DNA of 64,000 bases from Penium margaritaceum (Eukaryota > Streptophyta > Zygnematophyceae > Desmidiales > Peniaceae), in assembly GCA_023375785.1 (NCBI GenBank), contig SZWC01009414.1, positions 34,819 through 98,818 of the forward strand, read 5' to 3'. Position 1 is the stretch's first letter, and each line of letters begins with the position of its first letter. Shown here piece after piece: positions 1 to 12,643 of this stretch. The position numbers and the translations under genes were made by a program. Below the pieces are notes generated by a model. The model was not told the origin of the DNA. It worked only from the letters and a program-made list of their open reading frames with translations, and did no database searches.

Positions 1-34
<34 letters not shown>
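1..34. repeat. (GA)n microsatellite at window edge
   Basis: Uninterrupted AG dinucleotides run from the first base to about position 34; the array probably continues to the left of the window. Confidence 0.95.
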
Positions 35-39
<5 letters not shown>

Positions 40-124
40 GGAAGATTTGTTATCCATTTTAACGAAATACAATGTAGAGGAGCAAGGAAACCAGCAACCT
101 AGCAATCTCGCAACACAAAACCCG

Positions 125-581
125 CTATCTCCTAGTTCGTTTGCTACTCTGCAGGCCTCCGCGTGCCGATGGCCGACGCATTCGCACGCTGTTTCCCGCT
201 GCAGGTAGCCCGAGGACCAGCAGCACAGGAGCATCAGCAGCATTACGAGCAGAAGCTGGCAAAGGAGCTTGAGCAGTGGCACATACAGGATCAGGAGCAG
301 GATCAGGCGGCGTAAGAGGAGCAGCAGGAGGAGCAGGATGTGCCCATGCAACTGGAGCAGGAGCAGGAGCAGCAGCAGCAGCAGCAGCAGGAGGAGGAGG
401 AGCAGGAGCAGGTCTGGGAGCAGGAGGAGGAGAAGGCGCACGAGCAGGACCACGTTCAGGAGATGACATGTCTTTGTCATCGTATTCTTCAAGCCAACCA
501 CCAACGAGCCCGGGCCGCCTGCAAGGAGCAGGAGCAGGCGGCGGAAGAGGAGCAGGAGCAGGAGTATGAGGAGCACGAGCA

Positions 582-621
<40 letters not shown>

Positions 622-810
622 GAGCAGGAGTAGGAGCAGGTCTGGGAGCAGGAGGAGAAGAAGGCGCACAAGCAGGACCACTTTCAGGAGATGACATGTC
701 TTCGTCATCATATTCTTCAAGCCAGCCGCCAACAAGCCCGGGCTGCGTGTGAGGAGCAGGAGCAGGGGGCGGAAGAGGAGCAAGAGCAGGCGTAGGAGGA
801 GCACGAGCAA

Positions 811-846
<36 letters not shown>

Positions 847-1640
847 ACAGCCGCTTGTTCGTGGCGGATGCCCACCGCATCAGCACGACTGCCAGCCATC
901 GCTCACGGTCCGTATACGCACGAGCAGGGCCAGGGGCAGGGGCAGGGGCACGGGCAGGGGCAGGGGCAGGAGCAGGGGTAGGAGCAGGAGCAAGGGTAGG
1001 GGCAGGAGTAGGAGCAGGCGCAGGGGCAGGGGCAGGAGCTGGAGCAGGAGCAGGAGCTGGAGCCGGAGCAGGAGCAGGAGCAGGCGCAGGAGGAAGAGCA
1101 GGAGCAAGAGCAGGAGCACGGGCAGGAGATGGAGCAGGAGCATGAGTGGGGGCACGAGTTCGAAGAGGAGCTAGTGCAGGAGTGGGGGCACGAGCTCGAG
1201 CAAGAGCTAGTGCAGGAGTGGGGGCACGAGCTCGAGAAGGAGCAGGCGCAAGCCTACGAAGAGTGGCCCAATCAGGCCTGATGTCCTCAAATTGCGGCTT
1301 AGGACAATCCGCACGTTCCAAGTCATGCCAAACTCGGGCTGCTGCAACTGCACCACCGTACGTCACAAGACAACGGTTAGGAGCGTTTCTCGCTCGCCTG
1401 GTGGCATGACTTGCCATGGAAGACTTAATATAAGCCTTGGCTGTGGAATCACCAGCGTCCTCTGCCGCTTGGCGAGCAGATGTGACAGCGTCTGTCAGCG
1501 TGACGGGGGGAGCCTACCCAACGTCCATGAGGCCTTTGTGCTCCTTGAAGGGCTTACCGATGCTTGCCGCTGCTTTTGGGGTTGTCGCTACTGCCTCTGT
1601 TTCCGCTGTTGCCGCTGTTGCCGCTGTTGCCGCTGCTCGC
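125..1640 (-). pseudogene. Ala/Pro-rich host reading frame of unknown function, cut at 1640 by satellite
   Basis: I do not recognise the family. Read on the minus strand, one frame runs from the satellite edge at 1640 to a stop at 125, interrupted only by a TAG at 1514-1516. The first part is Ala/Lys-rich and ordinary in composition (segments APPVTLTDAVTSARQAAE and CLVTYGGAVAAARVWHDLER). It is followed by long Ala-Pro stretches from a GAG/CAG-type trinucleotide repeat, broken by conserved islands: YTDRERWLAVVLMRW once and GLVGGWLEEYDD-DMSSPE twice (about 672-745 and 443-518). The two duplicated islands differ by four silent third-position changes (Leu, Gly, Gly, Tyr) and four replacements, which favours this frame as one that was translated. 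The tail ends in basic residues (SSKRTRR). A first ATG at 1417 would give 430 residues, but the open frame continues upstream, and a plausible start lies beyond the satellite at 12,675. Low-complexity frames easily stay open by chance, so confidence is moderate. Confidence 0.5.
340..1110. repeat. GAG/CAG-type low-complexity trinucleotide repeat
   Basis: The plus strand is dominated by GAGCAG and GGGCAG units, including pure CAG runs near 371-391 and 584-621. The periodicity keeps several frames on both strands open at once, producing Glu-Gln, Arg-Ser, Gly-Ala, Leu and Ala-Pro readings. Only the minus frame containing the conserved islands is kept as a candidate gene. Confidence 0.85.
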
Positions 1641-2548
1641 CTGAATGTACGGATACTGCAACCTCTCACGTCACACGTCGTCTTCACGTCTAGTTTGGTT
1701 GGTACATCGTGGTGGGGCGTGCGGTGGTCCCAAAGAGGCGTCGCCTTCATCCTAGAACGTCTTCCCATGGACGACGGGATCGGCCAGTAATCCCAGCACG
1801 AACGCTTCAATAAAAATAAAACGTAACGAAGGGTTTGCGAGAGAAGCGCGAGTGCAAGTCAACTAAACGCACATTTCGGATATCGCATCATCTCACGTGA
1901 CGAGTAACATTGGCACATCGCGGGGGGGGGCGTGGTGTGGTCCTCTAACGTCCTATTCCGAACGTCACCTTCATGTCAGAACGTTCACGCATAGACGACG
2001 TAACCCGCCTTCGACCCCATGATTAATTTTGTGATTGTTACTTCACATGACGGTGGGTTTGCGACGAAAACGTGACTGCAATACATATGACCTCACATGA
2101 CTTTACAGGTACTGCAACCTCTCAGGTCCCACGTCGTCTTCACGTCGAGGTTGGTTGGTCATCGTGGTGGAGCGTGCGGTGGTCCCGAAGAGGCATCGCC
2201 TTCATCCCAGAACGTCTTACCATGGACGACGGGATTGGCCAACGATCCCAACACGAATGCTTCAATCAAAAATTGACGTAACAGAGGGTTTGCAAGGCAA
2301 CCGCGAGTGAAATACAGCTAAATGCACATTTCGGATATCGCATCATCTCACGTGACACAACATTGGCACATCGCGGGGGGTCGTGGTGTGGTCCTCTAAC
2401 GTCCTAGAAGGTGCATTGCCTTCATGCCAGAACATTCACGCATAGACGACATAACCCGCCTTCGACCGCATGATCAATGTTGCGATTGTTACTTCACATG
2501 ATGATGGGTTTGCGACAAAAACGTGAGAACAATACAGATGACATCGCA

Positions 2549-5500
2549 TGAATGTACGGATATTGCAACCTCTCACGTCACACGTCGTCTTCACGACTAG
2601 TTTGGTTGGTACATCGTGGTGGGGCGTGTGGTGGTCCCGAAGAGGCGGCGCCTTCATCCCATAACGTCTTCCCATAGACGACGGGATCGGCCAACAATCC
2701 CAGCATGAATGCTTCAATCGAAAATTGACGTAACAAAGGTTTTGCGAGGCAAGCGCGGGTGCAAGACAGCTAAGCGCACATTTCGGATATCACATCCTCT
2801 CACGTGACACGTAATACATTGGCACATCGAGTGGGTCGTGGTGTGGTCCTCTAACGTCCTATTCCGAACGTTGCCTTCATGCCAGAACGTTCACGCATAG
2901 ACGACGTAATCCGCCTTCGACCCCATGATTAATGTTGCGAGATACTTCACATCATTGTGGGTTTGCGACGAATACGTGAGTGCAATACAGATGACCTCGC
3001 ATGAATGTACAGGTATTGCAACCTCTCACGTCCCACGTCGTCTTCATGTCGAGGTTGGTTGGTCATCGTGGTGCGGCGTGCGGTGGTCCCGAAGAGGTGT
3101 CGCTTTCATCCGAGAACGTCTTCCCATGGACGACGGTATCGGCCAACGATCCGAGCACGAATGCTTCAACCAAAAATTGGCGTAACGAAGGGTTTTCAAG
3201 GCAAGTGCGGGTGCAAGACAGCTGAACGCATATTTTGGACATCGTATCCTCTCACGTGACACGTAATACATTGGCACATCGCGGTGGGTCATGGCGTGGT
3301 CCTCTAACGTCCTATTCCAAACGTCGCCTTCATGCCAGAACGTTCACGCATAGACGATGTAACCCGCCTTTGACCCCATGATTAATGTTTCGATTGTTTC
3401 TTCACATAACGGTGGTTTTGCGACGAAAATGTGAGTGCAATACAGATGACCTCACATGAATGTTTGGGTATTGCAACCTCTCATGTCCCACTTCGTCTTC
3501 ACGTCGAGGTTGGTTGGTCATCGTGGTGGGGTGTGCGGTGGTCCCGAAGAGGCGTCGGCTTCATCTCAGAACGTCTTCCCATTGACGACGAGATCGGCCA
3601 ACGATCCCAGCACAAATGCTTCAATCGAAAACTGACGTAACGAAGCGTTTGCAAGGCAAGCGCGAGTGGAAGAGAGCTAAACGCACATTTCGGATATCGC
3701 ATCATCTCACATGACACGTAACATTGGCACATTGCGGGGGGTCGTGGTGTGGTCCTCTAACATCCTAGAAGGCTTGTCGCCTTCATGCCAGAACATTCAC
3801 GCATAGACAACGTAACCCGCCTTCGACCCCATGATTAATGTTGCGATTGATACTTCACATCACGGTGGGTTTGCGACGAAAACGTGAGTGCAATACAGAT
3901 GACCTCGCATGAGTGTACGTGTATTGCAAATTCTCAGGTCCCACGTTGTCTTCACATCGAGGTTGGTTGGTCATCGTGATGGGGCGTGCGGTGGTCCCGA
4001 AGAGGCATCGCCTTCATCCCATAACGTCTTCCCATAGATGAAGGGATCGGCCAACGATCCCAGCACGAATGCTTCAATCGAAAATTGACGTAACGAAGGG
4101 TTTGCGAGGAAAGCGCGGGTGCAAGACAACTAAACGCACATTTCGGATATCGCATCCTCTCACATGACACGTAATACATTGGCACATCGCGGTGGGTCGT
4201 GGTGTGGTCCTCTAACGTCCTATTCCAAATCTCGCCTTCATGCAAGAACGTTCATGCATAGACGACATAACCCGACTTCGATCCCATGATTAATGTTGCG
4301 ATTGTTACTCCATATAACTGTGGGTTTGCGACCAGAACGTGAGTGCAATATAGATGACCTCCCATGAATGTTTGGGTATTGCAACCTCTCGGGTCCCACG
4401 TCGTCTTCACATTGAGGTTGGTTAGTCATCGTGGTGGGGCGTGCGGTGGTCCCAAAAGGCGTCGCCTTCATCCCAGAACGTCTTCCCATTGACGACGGGA
4501 TCGGCCAACGATCCCAGCACGAATGCTTCAATCGAAAATTGACATAACGAAGGCTTTGCGAGGCAACCGCGAGTGAAAGACAGCTAAACGCACATTTCGG
4601 ATATCGCATCATCTCATGTGACACAACATTGGCACATCGCGGTGGGTCGTGGTGTGGTCCTCTAACGTCCTAGAAAGTGTATCACCTTCATTTCAGAGTT
4701 TTCACGCATAGACGACGTAACCCGCCTTTGACCCCATGATCAATGTTGCGATTGTTACTTCACATGACGATGGGTTTATGACAAAAACAAGAGAACAATA
4801 CAGATGACATCGCATGAATGTACGGATATTGCAACCTCTCACGTCACACGTCGTCTTCACGTCTAGTTTGGTTGGTACATTGTGGTGGGGTGTGCGGTGG
4901 TCCCGAAGAGGCGCCGCCTTCATCCATGAACATCTTCCCATGGATGACAGGATCGGCCAACGATCCCAGCACAAATGCTTCAATCAAAAATTGACGTAAC
5001 AAAGGGTTTGCGAGGCAAGCGGGGGTGTAAGACAGCTAAACGCACATTTCAGATATCGCATCCTCTCACATGACACGTAATACGTTGGCACATCACGGTG
5101 GGTCGTGGTGTGGTCCTCTAACGTCCTATTCCAAACGTTGCCTTCATGCTAGAACGTTCATGCATAGACGACGTAACCCGCCTTTGACCCCATGATTAAT
5201 GTTGCGATTGATACTTCACATAACGGTGGGTTTGCGATGAAAACGTGAGTGCAATACAGATGACCTTGCATGAATGTACGGGTATTGCAACCTCTCAGGT
5301 CCCACGTCGTCTTCACGTCAAGGTTGGTTGGTCATCGTGGTGGGGCATGCGGTGGCCCCAAAGAGGCGTCGCCTTCATCCCACAACGTCTTCCCATGGAC
5401 GACGGGATCGGCCAATGATCCCAGCACTAATGCTTCAATCACAAATTGACGTAACGAAGGGTTTGCGAGGCAAGCGCGGGTGCAAGACAGCTAAAAGCAC

Positions 5501-7084
5501 ATTTCGGATATCGCATCCTCTCACGTGACACGTAATACATTGGCACATCACGGTGGGTTGTGGTATGGTCCTCTAACTTCCTATTCCGAACGGCACGTTC
5601 ATGCCACAACGTTCACGCATAGACGATGTAACCCGCCTTTGACCCCATGATTAATGTTGCGATTGTTACTTCACATAACGGTGGGTTTGCGATGAAAACG
5701 TGAGTATTATACAAATGACCTCGCATGAATGTATGGGTATTGCAACCTCTCACGTCCCACGTCGTCTTCACGTTGAGGTTGGTTGGTTATCGTGGTGGGA
5801 TGTGTGGTGGTCCCGAAGAGGCGTCGGCTTCAAGCTAGAACGTCTTCCCATTGAGGACGGGATCGGCCAACGATCCCAGCACGAATGCTTCAATCGAGAA
5901 TTGACGTAACGAAGTGTTTGCAAGGCAAGCACGAGAAGAAGACAGCTAAACACACATTTCTGATATCGCATCATCCCACGTGACACGTAACATTGGCACG
6001 TCGCGGGGGGTCGTGGTGTGGTCCTTTAACATCCTAGAAGGTGCATCGCCTTCATGCCAGAATGTTCACGCATAGACGACGTAACCCGCCTTTGACCCCA
6101 TGATTAATGTTGCGATTGATACTTTAAATCACGGTGGGTTTGCGAAGAAAACGTGAGTGCAATACAGATGACCTCGCATGAATGTACGGGTTTTGCAAAC
6201 TCTCAGGTCCCACGTCGTCTTCACGTTGAGGTTGGTTGGTCATCGTGGTGGGATGTGCTGTGGTCCCGAACAGGCGTCGCCTTCTTCCTAGAACGTCTTC
6301 CCATAGACAACGGGATCGGCCAACGATCCCAGCACGAATGCTTCAATAAAGATTTTACGTAACAAAGGGTTTGCCAGGCAAGCGCGGGTGCAAGCCAGCT
6401 AAACACACAATTCGGATATCGCATCCTCTCACGTTACACGCAATACATTGGCACATCGCGGTGGGTTGTGGTGTCGTCCTCTAACGTCCTATTCCGAACA
6501 TCGCCTTCATGCCAGAACGTTCACGCATAGACGACGTAACCCGCCTTTGAACCCATGACTAATGTTGCTATAGTTTCTTCACATAACTGTGGGTTTGCGA
6601 CAAAAACGTGAGTGCAATACAGATGACCCGGCATGAATGTATGGGTATTGCAACCTCTCAGGTCCCACGTCGTCTTCACGTCGAGGTTGGTTGGTCATCA
6701 TGGTGGGGCATGCGGTGGTCCCGAAGAGGCGTCGCCTTCATCCCAGAACGTCTTCCCATTTACGACAGTATTGGCCAACGACCCCAGCACGAATGCTTCA
6801 ATCGAAAATTGACGTAATGAAGGGTTTGCGAGGCAACCGCGAGTGAAATACCACTAAACACACATTTTGGATATCGCATTATCTCACGTGACATGACATT
6901 GGCACATCGCGGGGGGTCGTAGTGTGCTCCTCTAATGTCCTAGAAGGTGCATCGCCTTCATGCCAAAACGTTCACGCATAGATGACGTAACCCGCCTTTG
7001 ACCCCATGATCAATGTTGCGATTGTTACTTCACATGACGATGGGTTTGTGACGAAAACGTGAGAAGAATACAGATGACATTGCA
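2549..7084. repeat. Pentameric higher-order repeat, two copies of about 2.27 kb
   Basis: Call the TCTAGTTTGG monomer type alpha and the CGAGGTTGG type beta. Alphas start at 2549, 4815 and 7085 with four betas between each. A second marker (CTATTCC, type 1, versus CTAGAAGG, type 2, following CTCTAACGTC) reads 1-1-2-1-2 in both blocks. The two five-monomer blocks measure 2266 and 2270 bp. Confidence 0.85.
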
Positions 7085-10000
7085 TGAATGTACGGATATT
7101 GCAGCCTCTCACGTCACACGTCGTCTTTACGTCTAGTTTGGTTGGTACATCGTGGTGGGGCGTGCGGTGGTCCCGAAGAGGCGTCGCCTTCATCCCAGAA
7201 CGTCTTCCCATGGATGACGGGATCGGCCAACGATCCCAGCACGAATGCTTCAATAAAAAATTGACGTAACGAAGGGTTTGCGAGGTAAGCGCTGGTGCAA
7301 GACAGCTAAACGGACATTTCGGATATCGCATCCTCTCAGGTGACATGTAATGCATTGGCACATCGCGACGGGTCGTGGTGTGGTCCTCTAACGTCCTATT
7401 CCGAACGACGCCTTCGTGCCGCAACGTTCACGCATAGACGTGGTAACCCGTCTTTGACCCCATGATTAATGTTGCGATTGATACTTCACATAACAGTGGG
7501 TTTACGACAAAAACGTGAGTGCAATACACATGACCTCGCATGAATGTACGGGTATTGCAACCTCTCAGGTCCCACGTTGTCTTCACGTCAAGGTTGGTTG
7601 GTCATCGTGGTGGGGCGTGTGGTGGTCACCTAATGTCCTAGAAGATCCATCGCCTTCATTCCAGAACGTCTTCCCATGGAAGACGGGATCGGCCAAGGAT
7701 CCCAACACGAATGCTCCAATCGAAAATTGACGTACCGAAGGGTTTGCGAGGCAAGCGCAAGTGCAAGACAGCTAAATGCACATTTTGGATATCGCATCAT
7801 CTGACGTGACACGTAACATTGGCACATTGCGGAGGGTCGTGGTGTGGTCCTCTAACATCTTAGACGGTGCATCGTCTTCATGCCAGAACGTTCACGCATT
7901 GACGACGTAACCGGCCTTTGACCCCATGAGCATTGTTCCGATTGTTACTTCACATGACGATGGGTTTGCGACGAAAACGTGAGAACAATAGAGATGACAT
8001 CGCATGAATGTACGGATATTGCAACCTCTCACGTCACACGTCTTCACGTCTAGTTTGGTTGGTACATCGTGGTGAGCCGTGCGGTGGTCCCGATGAAGCG
8101 TCGCCTTCATCCCAGAACGTCTTCCCATGGATGACGGGATCGGCCAACGATCCCAGGACGAATGCTTCAATCGAAAATTGACGTAACGAAGGGTTTGTGA
8201 GGCAAGCGTGGGTGCAAGACAGCTAAACGCACATTTCGTATATCGCATCCTCTCACGTGACATGTAATACATTGGCACATCGCGGTGGGTGGTAGTATGG
8301 CCCTCTAACGTCCTATTCTGAACGACGCCTTCATGCCAGAACGTTCACGCATAGACGACGTAACCCGCCCTCGACCCCATGATTAATGTTGCGATTGATA
8401 CCTCACATAATGGTGGGTTTGTGACGAAAACGTGAGTGCAATACAAATGACCTCGCATGAATGTACCGGTATTGCAACCTCTCAGGTCCCACGTCATCTT
8501 CACGTCGAGGTTGGTTGGTCATCGTGGTGGGGCGTGCGGTGGTCCCCTAATGTTCTAGAAGATGCGTCGCCTTCATCCCAGAACGTCTTCCCATGGACGA
8601 CGGGATCGGCCAACGATCCCAGCATGAATGCTTCAATACAAAATTGACGTAACGAAGGGTTTGCGAGGCAAGCGCGGCTGCAAGACAGCTCAACGCACAT
8701 TTTGGATATCACATCATCTCACGTGACACGTAACATTGGCACATCGCAGGGTGTCGTGGTGTGGTTCTCTAATGTCCTAGAAGGTGCGGCGCCTTCATGC
8801 TAGAACGTTCACGCATAGAGGACGTAGCGCGCCTTCGACCCCATAATTGATGCTGCGATTGTTACTTCACATGACGATGGGTTTGCAACAAAAACGTGAG
8901 TGTAATACAGATGACATCGCATGAATGTACGGATATTGCAACCTCTCATGTCCCAAGTCATCTTCACGTCTAGGTTGGTTGGTACATCGTGGTGGGCCGT
9001 GTGGTGGTCCCGAAGAGGCGTTGCCTTCATCCAAGAACTCCTTCCCATGGACGACGGGATCGGCCAACGATTCCAGCACGAATGCTTCAATCAAAAATTG
9101 ACATAACGAAGGGTTTGCGAGGCAAGAGCGGGTGCAAGACAGCTTAACACACATTTCGGATATATCACATCCTCTCACGCGACACATAATGCATTGGCAC
9201 ATTGCGGTGGGTCGTGGTGTGGTCTTCTAACGTCCTATTCCAAACATTACCTTCATGCCAGAATTTTCACGCATAGACGACGTCACCCGCCTTCGACCCC
9301 ATGATTAATGATGCGATTGATGCTTCACATAACGGTGAGTTTGCGACAAAAAGGTGAGTGCAATACAGATGACCGCGCATGAATGTACCGGTATTGCAAC
9401 CTCTCACGTCATCCTCACGTCGAGGTTGGTTGGTCATCGTGGTGGGGTGTGCGGTGGTCCCCTAATGTTCTGGAAGATGCGCCGTCTTCATCCCAGAATG
9501 TCTTCCCATGGAAGTCGGGATCGGCCAACGATCCCAGCACGAATGCTTCAATCGAAAATTGACGTACCGAAGGGTTTGTGAGGCAAGCGCGAGTGCAAGA
9601 CAGCTAAATGCACATTTCAGATATCGCATCATCTCACGTGAAATGTAACATTAGTACATCGCGGGGGTTGTGGTGTGGTCCTCTAACGTCCTACAAGGTG
9701 CGTCGCCTTGATGCCAGAACGTTCTCGCATAGACGACGTAGCCCGCCTTCGACCCCATGAATAATGTTGCGATTGTCACTTCACATGATGATGGATTTGC
9801 GACAAAAACGTGAGTGCAATACAGATGACCTCACATGAATTTACGGATACTGATACCTCTCACGTCACACGTTGTCTTCACGTCTAGTTTGGTTCGAAAA
9901 TTGTGGTGGGGCGTGCGGTGGTCCTGAAGAGGCGTCGCCTTCATCCCAAAACCTCTTCCCATGGTCGACGGGATCGGCGAACAATCCAAGCAGGAATGCT

Positions 10001-12605
10001 TCAATCGAAAACAGACGTAACGAAGGGTTTGCGAGGCAGGCGCGCGTGCAAGATAGCTAAATGCACATTTTGGATATCGCATTCTCTCACGTGACATGTA
10101 ATACATTGGCACATCGCGGTCGGTCGTGGTGTGGTCTTCTCACGTCCTATTCCGAACATCGCCTTCATGCCAGAACGTTCATGCATAGACGACGTAACCC
10201 GCCTTCGACCCCATGATTAATTTTGCGATTGATACTTCACATAACGATGGGTTTGTGACAAACACGTGAAGGCAATACAGATGACCTCGCATGAATGTAC
10301 GGGTATTGCAACCTCTCAGGTCCCACGTTGTCTTCACGTTAAGGTTGGTTGGTCATCATGGTGGGGCGTGCGGTGGTCCCCTAATGTCCTAAAAGATGCA
10401 TCGCCTTCATCCTAGAAAATCTTCTCATGGACGACGGGATCGGCCAACGATCGCAGCACGAATGCTTCAATAAAAAATTGACGTAACGAAGGGTTTGCGA
10501 GGCAAGCGTGAGTGCCTGACAGCTAAACGCACATTTCGGATATCGCATCATCTCACGTGAAATGTAACATTGGCACATCGCGGGGGGTCGTGGTGTGGTC
10601 CTCTAACGTCCTAGAAGGTGCGTCGCCTTCATGCCAGAACGTTCACGCATAGACGACGTAGCCCACCTTCGACCTCATGATTAATGTTGCAATTGTTACT
10701 TCACATAACGATGGATTTGTGACGAAAACGTGAGTGCAATACAGATGACATCGCATGAATGTACGGATATTACAACCTCTCATGTCCCAAGTCCTCTTCA
10801 CATCTAGGTTGGTTGGTACATCGTGGTTGGGCGTGCGGTGGTCGCGAAGAGGCGTCGCCTTCATCCCAAAACGTCTTCCCATGGATGATGAGATCGGCCA
10901 ACGATTCCAGCACGAATGCTTCAATCGTAAATTGACGTAAAGAAGGGTTTACGAGGCAAGCGCGGGTGCAAGACAGCTAAACGCACATTTCGGATATCGC
11001 ATCCTCTCACGTCACACGTAATACGTTGGCACATCGCGGTGGGTCGTGGTGTGGTCCTCTAACGTCCTATTCCGAACGTCGCCTTCATGCCAGAACGTTC
11101 ACGCATAGACGACGTAACCTGCCTTTAACCCCATGATTAATCTTGCGATTGATACTTCACATAACGGTGGCATTGTGACGAAAACGCCAGTGCAATACAG
11201 ATGACCTCGCATGAATGTACGGGTATTGCAACCTCTCAGGTCCCACGTCGTCCCAAGTCATCTTCACGTCGAGGTTCGTTGGTCATCGTGGTGGGGCGTG
11301 CGGTGGTCCCCTAATGTCCTAGAAGATGCGTCGCCTTCATCTGAGAACGTCGTTCCATGGTCGATGGGATCGGCCCATGATCCCAGCACGAATGCTTCAA
11401 TCAAAAATTGACGTAACGAAGGGTTTACGAGGCAAGCGCGAGTGCAAGACAGCTAAAGGCACATTTTGGATATCGCATCATCGCACGTGACACGTAACGT
11501 TGACACATCGCGGGGGGTCGTGGTGTGGTCCTCTAACGTCCTAGAAGGTGCGTTGCCTTCATGCCAGAACGTTCACGCATAGGCTACGTAACCTGCCTTT
11601 GATCCCATGATTAATGTTGTGATTGTTACTTCACATAGCCATGGGTTTGCGACAAAAACGTGAGTGCAATAGAGAGGACATCACATGAATGTACGGATAT
11701 TGCAACCTCTCACGTCCCAAGTCGTCTTCACGTCTACGTTGGTTGGTACATCGTGCTGGGGCGTGCGGTGGTCCCAAAGAGGCGTAACCTTTATCCCTGA
11801 ACGTCTTCCCATGGAAGACGGGATCAGCCAACGATCCCAGCACGAATGCTTCAGCTGAAAATTGACGTAAGGAACGGTTTGCAAGGCAAGCGCGAGTGCA
11901 AGACAGCTAAACGCACATTTCGGATATCGCATCCTCTCACGTCACACGTAATACATTGGCACATCGCGGTGGGTCGTGGTGTGGTCCTGTAACATCATAT
12001 TCCGAATGTCTTCTTCATGCCAGAACGTTCACGCATACACGACGTAACCCGCCTTCGACCCCATCAATAATAATGCGATCGTTACTTCACATGACGATGG
12101 GTTTGCGATGAAAACGTGAGTGCAATACAGATGACCTCGCATGAATGTACGGGTATTGCAACCTCTCAGGTCCCACGTCGTTTTCACGTTGAGGTTGGTT
12201 GGTTATCGTGGTGGGGCGTGCGGTGGTCCCCTAATGTCCTAGAAGATGCGTCGCCTTCATCCCAGAACGTCTTCCCATGGACGACAGGATCGGCCAACAA
12301 TCCCAGCAGGAATGCTTCAATCAAAAATTGACGTAACGAAGGGTTTGCGAGGCAAGCGCGAGTGCAAGACAGCTAAACGCACATTTTGGATATAGCATCA
12401 TCTCACGTGACACGTAACATTGGCACATCGCGGGGGGTCTTGGTGTGGTCCTCTAACGTCCTAGAAGGTGCCTCGCCTTCATGCCAGAACGTTCACGCAT
12501 AGACGACGTAACCCGTCTTCGACCCCATGATTAACTTTGCGATTGTTACTTCACATAACAATGGGTTTGCGACGAAAACGTGAGTGCAATACAGATGACC
12601 TTGCA
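7085..12605. repeat. Dimeric higher-order repeat, six copies of about 0.92 kb
   Basis: From 7085 onward alpha/type-1 and beta/type-2 monomers alternate strictly (alphas at 7085, 8005, 8922, 9836, 10756, 11686). Every beta in this block carries a distinctive segment CTAATGTCCTAGAAG in place of CGAAGAGG, at about 7630, 8548, 9468, 10381, 11313 and 12233. No beta in the pentameric block has it. One similar alpha-beta pair (1642-2548) precedes the pentamers but lacks this segment. Confidence 0.85.
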
Positions 12606-12643
12606 TGAATTTACGGATACTGCAACCTCTTACATCACACGTC

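Larger units (their letters stand above)
1642..12643. repeat. Satellite array: 24 tandem monomers of about 457 bp
   Basis: A landmark TGAATGTACGG-ATTGCAACCTCTC recurs at 1642, 2098, 2549, 3002, 3457, 3910, 4365, 4815, 5271, 5726, 6179, 6634, 7085, 7541, 8005, 8458, 8922, 9380, 9836, 10292, 10756, 11212, 11686, 12142 and 12606. Spacing is 450-474 bp with a mean near 457. The array starts and stops at the same monomer position, so it holds 24 whole units plus about 38 bp. Each monomer is an old duplication of a roughly 228-bp unit: GCGTCGCCTTCATCCCAGAACG in one half matches CGTCGCCTTCATGCCAGAACG in the other. Two sequence variants of one landmark (TCTAGTTTGGTTGGTACATC versus CGAGGTTGGTTGGTCATC) define the higher-order repeats listed separately. 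The short open frames of 60-150 codons that recur once per monomer are a by-product of the repeat. No known satellite is recognised. Confidence 0.97.

Noticed and set aside
1642-12643. About forty open frames of 60-150 codons with shared protein motifs (MSAIQMTSHEC..., MRYPKCAFSC...) on both strands
   Set aside because: They recur once per satellite monomer, and 457 is not a multiple of three. They reflect repeat sequence, not a gene family.
1642-12643. Satellite as ribosomal spacer or 5S rRNA cluster
   Set aside because: No 5S-like internal control region or other rRNA motif was seen in the monomer.
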